Assembly (NCBI GenBank): GCA_041664945.1
Contig: JBAYJY010000093.1
Coordinates: 1 to 17,623, forward strand
Source of the DNA: JBAYJY01 sp041664945
GTDB lineage: Bacteria; UBP15; UBA6099
Length of the DNA: 17,623 bases
Direction: 5' to 3'
Shown: piece by piece, positions 14,712 to 17,623 of the stretch
Position numbering within the stretch: the stretch's first letter is position 1
Layout: the number at the start of each line of letters is the position of its first letter
Translations under genes and position numbers: made by a program
Notes under the pieces: generated by a model
What the model saw: only the letters and a program-made list of their open reading frames with translations
Told to the model about the DNA's origin: nothing
Database searches by the model: none

Positions 14712-15977
14712 ATGAGAACGGTTCGAATATTTATATGGACAACAGTATGGCTGGTTTCGCTGGCTGGAGCCGGGCTATGCGGTTTCCCACGCCTGGAAAT
14801 CATCTATCCGCCTTCCGACCGTTTCGAATGTTCCGTGAAAAACATACCGCTAATGGGGCGCGCCGAATGCCCGAATTGCGCGCTCTTAATAGGAGACCAC
14901 GCCGTTCCGATATTGAGCGACGGAGCGTTCCAGTGGGACATGCCTCTTAAGCCCGGAAAGAACGTCGTCGAGATCTACCTTCGGGAAGCCGGCGGAAACG
15001 AATTCCGCAAAACTCTCGAAATAACGAGAAACGCTCCGGTTCCGGGAGGCGCCGCGCTCGAAACGCCGGCCGCCGCCGCGCCGGCTGCGACACCCGATGT
15101 TTTTTCAGACTCTCAATCCCCAGCGCCGGCCGCCAATTCCGGAATAGTCGCGCATCTTCCTTCAAATGACTTGCCCGGCAGAAAAATAATTACAAAAGCG
15201 CCACAGGCTCCGATTCATGGAACAGGCGCCATTGAGCCCGCCGGCAACGCGACCGAGACGCCAATTAAGTTCTTCCTGAACGGCAAACCTTCATCTGACG
15301 GGGCGGGCGCTTACATTTTGAAGAGTGACCGGGTTTTTCTGCCGGTTGAATCGCCGCTGTGGACTGAGGCGGGGGCCGTTACAGACGGCAGACAGACGCT
15401 TATATTCAACGACAGCGCCATCCTTAAGCAAATTACCGTCACGTCCGGCACTCCGATGCCAGAAGCGTCTTTCAGGGCAAACGGTAAGCTTTACATGCCA
15501 GTTCGTTACGTTTTTGAGCGAGCCGGAAGGCAGGTTAGTTGGTCTGCTGGCCGGGTTGATATTGACATGCTCTACCGGCCATGCCCCGTTGACTCTGGCG
15601 GCGCGGCCAAAATTTCTGACATTCAGGGCATTATCTTCAAGGACACTCTTTATGTTAAGGCCGGCAGTCTTTCAAAACTCGGCATTAAAGCCCAGCCAAA
15701 CGGATCCGGAGGCATAAACATAACCGGTCGTGGCGGCGCTCAGATTGTTATCGCTGAAAACACGCGTTTGCAAAAGAATAAAATGCGTGTTTTTGAATTA
15801 AGAAACGGCAAATCGCCTCCCGGCATGTTTTCTCCGCCCGGAAGGGATATTACAGACGGTGAATATATAGTTCCTCTCCGCAAGGTTGCCTCGGAATACG
15901 GGCTTGACGTCAAATGGGACTCAGCGGGGAATAAGGTTGTGGTGGCCCCGACGGTAGTCGCAAACAGTCGTTTTTAG
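14712..15977 (+). CDS. Secreted protein with copper-amine-oxidase-N-like domains
   Basis: Length is 421 residues from ATG at 14712, chosen because a signal peptide (MRTVRIFIWTTVWLVSL) starts there; the frame opens further upstream without such a signal, and no strong ribosome binding site is visible. An Ig-like domain (about 25-105) follows, with CPNC in AECPNCALLIG. Then comes a Pro/Ala-rich linker (about 106-180) and a copper-amine-oxidase-N1-like domain: FFLNGKPSSDG, then LYMPVRYVFERAGRQVSW. A second, more diverged copy ends YIVPLRKVASEYGLDVKW. These domains are widespread in secreted cell-wall or envelope proteins and are not catalytic; the amine oxidase catalytic domain is absent. It is probably periplasmic or surface located. 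Its role in this cluster is unknown. Confidence 0.75.
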   Translation: MRTVRIFIWTTVWLVSLAGAGLCGFPRLEIIYPPSDRFECSVKNIPLMGRAECPNCALLIGDHAVPILSDGAFQWDMPLKPGKNVVEIYLREAGGNEFRKTLEITRNAPVPGGAALETPAAAAPAATPDVFSDSQSPAPAANSGIVAHLPSNDLPGRKIITKAPQAPIHGTGAIEPAGNATETPIKFFLNGKPSSDGAGAYILKSDRVFLPVESPLWTEAGAVTDGRQTLIFNDSAILKQITVTSGTPMPEASFRANGKLYMPVRYVFERAGRQVSWSAGRVDIDMLYRPCPVDSGGAAKISDIQGIIFKDTLYVKAGSLSKLGIKAQPNGSGGINITGRGGAQIVIAENTRLQKNKMRVFELRNGKSPPGMFSPPGRDITDGEYIVPLRKVASEYGLDVKWDSAGNKVVVAPTVVANSRF

Positions 15978-16049
15978 TCGTAGCTTAATAAAAACACGCA
16001 TAAAATAATGTTTATTTAACGCACGCCGAGGCGCGCGTTTCTGAAAAAT
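15978..16049 (+). promoter_or_regulatory. AT-rich gap with a GC hairpin before the ligase gene
   Basis: The first 40 bases are AT-rich, with an AAATAA/TTATTT inverted repeat (16003-16008 and 16012-16017). A second hairpin, AACGCACGCC (16018-16027) against GGCGCGCGTT (16030-16039), has one A-C mismatch and is followed by only TCT. It ends 10 bases before ATG at 16050, and no Shine-Dalgarno at normal spacing is visible. It could be a weak terminator, or a structure limiting translation of the ligase gene. Confidence 0.35.
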
Positions 16050-17492
16050 ATGGTAACGCAAAGAACGCGCCTTCTTATTCTTTACCTCTTCATTCTTATC
16101 GGCATAGTTCTCTTATTCTCCATGGCATGGATGACTTCGCAGGTTCATAACCAGCTCGCTATCGGCGTCATTCTCGGTCTCGGAATTGGAATGCTCTCTT
16201 TTGTCAGGCAGGATATTGCTGCGGTCGCGATCCTGCTTTCGATGGTTCTTTCGCCGGAATTGAAGCTCGCCAGTCTTCCAACCCGCGAGGTTGTCGTCCG
16301 GTTCGACGATCTGATTCTGATCTCGTTTTTCATAAGCTGGTTATTCAAAATGGCATATTTGAAGAACTTCGGGCTTCTGAAGGTTACGGCTCTGAATATG
16401 CCGATTTGGACATATATTCTGGTGGCGATTATCTCGACGTGGCTTGGAGTTGGGGCCGGCAACCTGCAGTTTTTAAGCGCCATGTTCTATATTCTCAAGT
16501 ACATCGAATATTTCATGATATTTTTTATGTTCTCAAATATCATCCAGACAGAAGCCCAGTTGAAAACATTTTTAACCGCTTTCATGGCCGGAGCAGGGGC
16601 GGTCGGATTATATGGTTACTATCAGATAGCGATAGGCGTGTCCCGGATTTCGGCGCCTTTCGAGGGGTATGGGGAGCCGAATACATATGGCGGTTATTTG
16701 CTACTCGTGCTGGGGCTGGCGGTATTGAGTTTCTTCAAATCACCGGACAAAAATGGTAAATTAGCATACGCCGCCGTTGTTGCCGGCGCCGTGCCGTTGC
16801 TGGTGATGACATTTTCAAGGGCATCCTATTTTGGATTCGTAATAATGATTCCGGCATTTTATTATTTTGCAAATCGAAATCAGCGGGTTTTAATTGTTGT
16901 TGTTGCGCTTGTTGGCTTGGCGGCCAGCCCGTTCATTCTACCCGAGAAAGCGAAGGATCGGATAATGGCGCCTTTTTCCGGCCAGAAGGAAGAAGTCGCG
17001 CCGATGCTCAGGCTGAACCGGATGGATTCGTCATATCAGAAAGTGCAGACGGCGAAATACATTGTGGAGTTGTGGAGCAAAGAGCCGTTTTTCGGGCGCG
17101 GAGTCACGGGTGTGGGCCTGGTTGACGCGCAGTATCCGCGCATACTTGGAGAGATGGGAATTATGGGCGTTCTCGCTTTCATGTGGATCGGCTTTTCAAT
17201 ATTTCAGGTGTACAGAACAACATCGCGATATTTGAGAGACTTTACGGACGATCAGGAATGGCGTTGGAAAGCGGTGACCCAGGGCTATATCTGCGCTATC
17301 GCCGGCCTGTTGATTCATGGATTGGCTGCAAATACATTTGTCTTAATCCGAATCATGGAACCGTTCTGGTTTCTTACTGCTGTCGTTGCCAGTATCCCGC
17401 ATATCCTTGAAAATAAATATCATCCCGCTGGCAAAGCAGGCGCTGAATTGCCGAAATATCCAATTTATCACACTGGCCACGAGAGTTATTGA
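16050..17492 (+). CDS. O-antigen ligase / polymerase family (Wzy_C) membrane protein
   Basis: Length is 480 residues, polytopic, with about 12 predicted membrane helices, the first at about residues 8-28 (LLILYLFILIGIVLLFS). Family signs are TFSRASYFGF in the middle helices, a large periplasmic loop after SPFILPEK, then ELWSKEPFFGRGVTGVG, ILGEMGIMG, and late helices with LLIHGLAANTF. This is the Wzy_C/WaaL fold, which either polymerises repeat units or transfers a glycan to lipid or protein in the periplasm; sequence alone does not separate these. Its place with the Wza- and Wzc-like genes fits a polymerase or a ligase of the exported glycan. The start at 16050 lacks a clear ribosome binding site. 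A hairpin terminator follows. Confidence 0.85.
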   Translation: MVTQRTRLLILYLFILIGIVLLFSMAWMTSQVHNQLAIGVILGLGIGMLSFVRQDIAAVAILLSMVLSPELKLASLPTREVVVRFDDLILISFFISWLFKMAYLKNFGLLKVTALNMPIWTYILVAIISTWLGVGAGNLQFLSAMFYILKYIEYFMIFFMFSNIIQTEAQLKTFLTAFMAGAGAVGLYGYYQIAIGVSRISAPFEGYGEPNTYGGYLLLVLGLAVLSFFKSPDKNGKLAYAAVVAGAVPLLVMTFSRASYFGFVIMIPAFYYFANRNQRVLIVVVALVGLAASPFILPEKAKDRIMAPFSGQKEEVAPMLRLNRMDSSYQKVQTAKYIVELWSKEPFFGRGVTGVGLVDAQYPRILGEMGIMGVLAFMWIGFSIFQVYRTTSRYLRDFTDDQEWRWKAVTQGYICAIAGLLIHGLAANTFVLIRIMEPFWFLTAVVASIPHILENKYHPAGKAGAELPKYPIYHTGHESY

Positions 17493-17515
17493 TATCCTGA
17501 ATCGCTTTTGCGTAA

Positions 17516-17538
17516 AAACCGCTTCGGTTTCTGCTTTT
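17516..17538. terminator. Bidirectional intrinsic terminator-like hairpin
   Basis: AAACCG (17516-17521), loop CTT, CGGTTT (17525-17530) form a perfect 6-bp stem 24 bases after the ligase stop. On the plus strand CTGCTTTT follows. On the minus strand the stem runs into a TTTTT tract and then ACGC. It would end the operon and could also serve a convergent gene. Confidence 0.55.
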
Positions 17539-17566
17539 CGTGTCCGCCGTTTATCAGAATACTGAT

Positions 17567-17623
17567 TTACATGTGAACGGCCGGATTCGATATTGTCATA
17601 AATATCGCCAGCGCCAACAGCCC
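17567..17623 (-). CDS. Possible 3' end of a convergent gene encoding a hydrophobic C-terminus (partial)
   Basis: Read on the minus strand from the right edge, the frame gives GLLALAIFMTISNPAVHM and then TAA (complement of 17567-17569). The hydrophobic run resembles the end of a membrane segment. It would end about 30 bases from a hairpin whose minus-strand side has a run of five T. Only 18 codons are visible and another minus-strand frame is also open here, so this is tentative. Confidence 0.3.
   Translation of the reverse strand, partial: GLLALAIFMTISNPAVHM

Noticed and set aside
15260..15970. Copper amine oxidase enzyme
   Set aside because: Only the N1-type beta domain pattern is present. 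The catalytic domain and topaquinone Asn-Tyr motif are absent and the protein is too short.
1..17623. CRISPR array, tRNA or rRNA genes
   Set aside because: No short direct repeats with unique spacers and no tRNA- or rRNA-like segments were seen. Nearly all sequence is accounted for by protein genes.

Overview
The window is one tightly packed, entirely plus-strand gene cluster of a Gram-negative-type bacterium. It holds nine protein genes, the first cut by the left edge, and possibly the tail of a convergent minus-strand gene at the right edge. I saw no RNA genes, CRISPR array or insertion sequence. The sequence is moderately GC-rich. An outer-membrane polysaccharide exporter implies a diderm cell envelope. 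Large Ig/FnIII/beta-propeller surface proteins with a 'FPNPW' C-terminal domain, and an uncharacterised nucleotidyltransferase of the NTP_transf_5 type, are common in poorly cultivated lineages such as Elusimicrobiota, Omnitrophota and relatives. That placement is inference and weak.

Left third (1-8183): two giant secreted proteins lie back to back. The first (1-4470, N-terminus outside the window) has tandem Ig-like repeats, most with a calcium-loop-like DxNxNG motif, then a C-terminal PQQ/BamB-like beta-propeller. The second (4476-8183) is built the other way round: signal peptide, N-terminal propeller, Ig-like domain, three FnIII repeats of exactly 100 residues, further Ig-like domains and a FlgD/type-A-sorting-like C-terminal domain.

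Middle (8180-12723): an NTP_transf_5 nucleotidyltransferase overlaps the second giant gene by ATGA. Its 3' end is very AT-rich and contains a convincing intrinsic-terminator sequence inside the coding region. It overlaps by 8 bases a Wza-like polysaccharide export protein. That is followed by a Wzc/CpsD-like co-polymerase and tyrosine-kinase fusion. Its Walker A' motif has lost both usual aspartates and its C-terminus has no tyrosine cluster, so it may be a pseudokinase.

Right third (12725-17492): an ExeA/PEP-CTERM-locus-type AAA ATPase, an HD-GYP c-di-GMP phosphodiesterase-like protein, a secreted protein with copper-amine-oxidase-N-like domains, and a polytopic O-antigen ligase/polymerase family protein. 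A hairpin with T-runs in both directions follows at 17516-17538.

Taken together this reads as an exopolysaccharide or surface-polymer assembly and export locus (Wza, Wzc, Wzy/WaaL), with a putative c-di-GMP element (HD-GYP) and two very large cell-surface proteins. No glycosyltransferase or flippase lies inside the window, so the polymer itself cannot be named.
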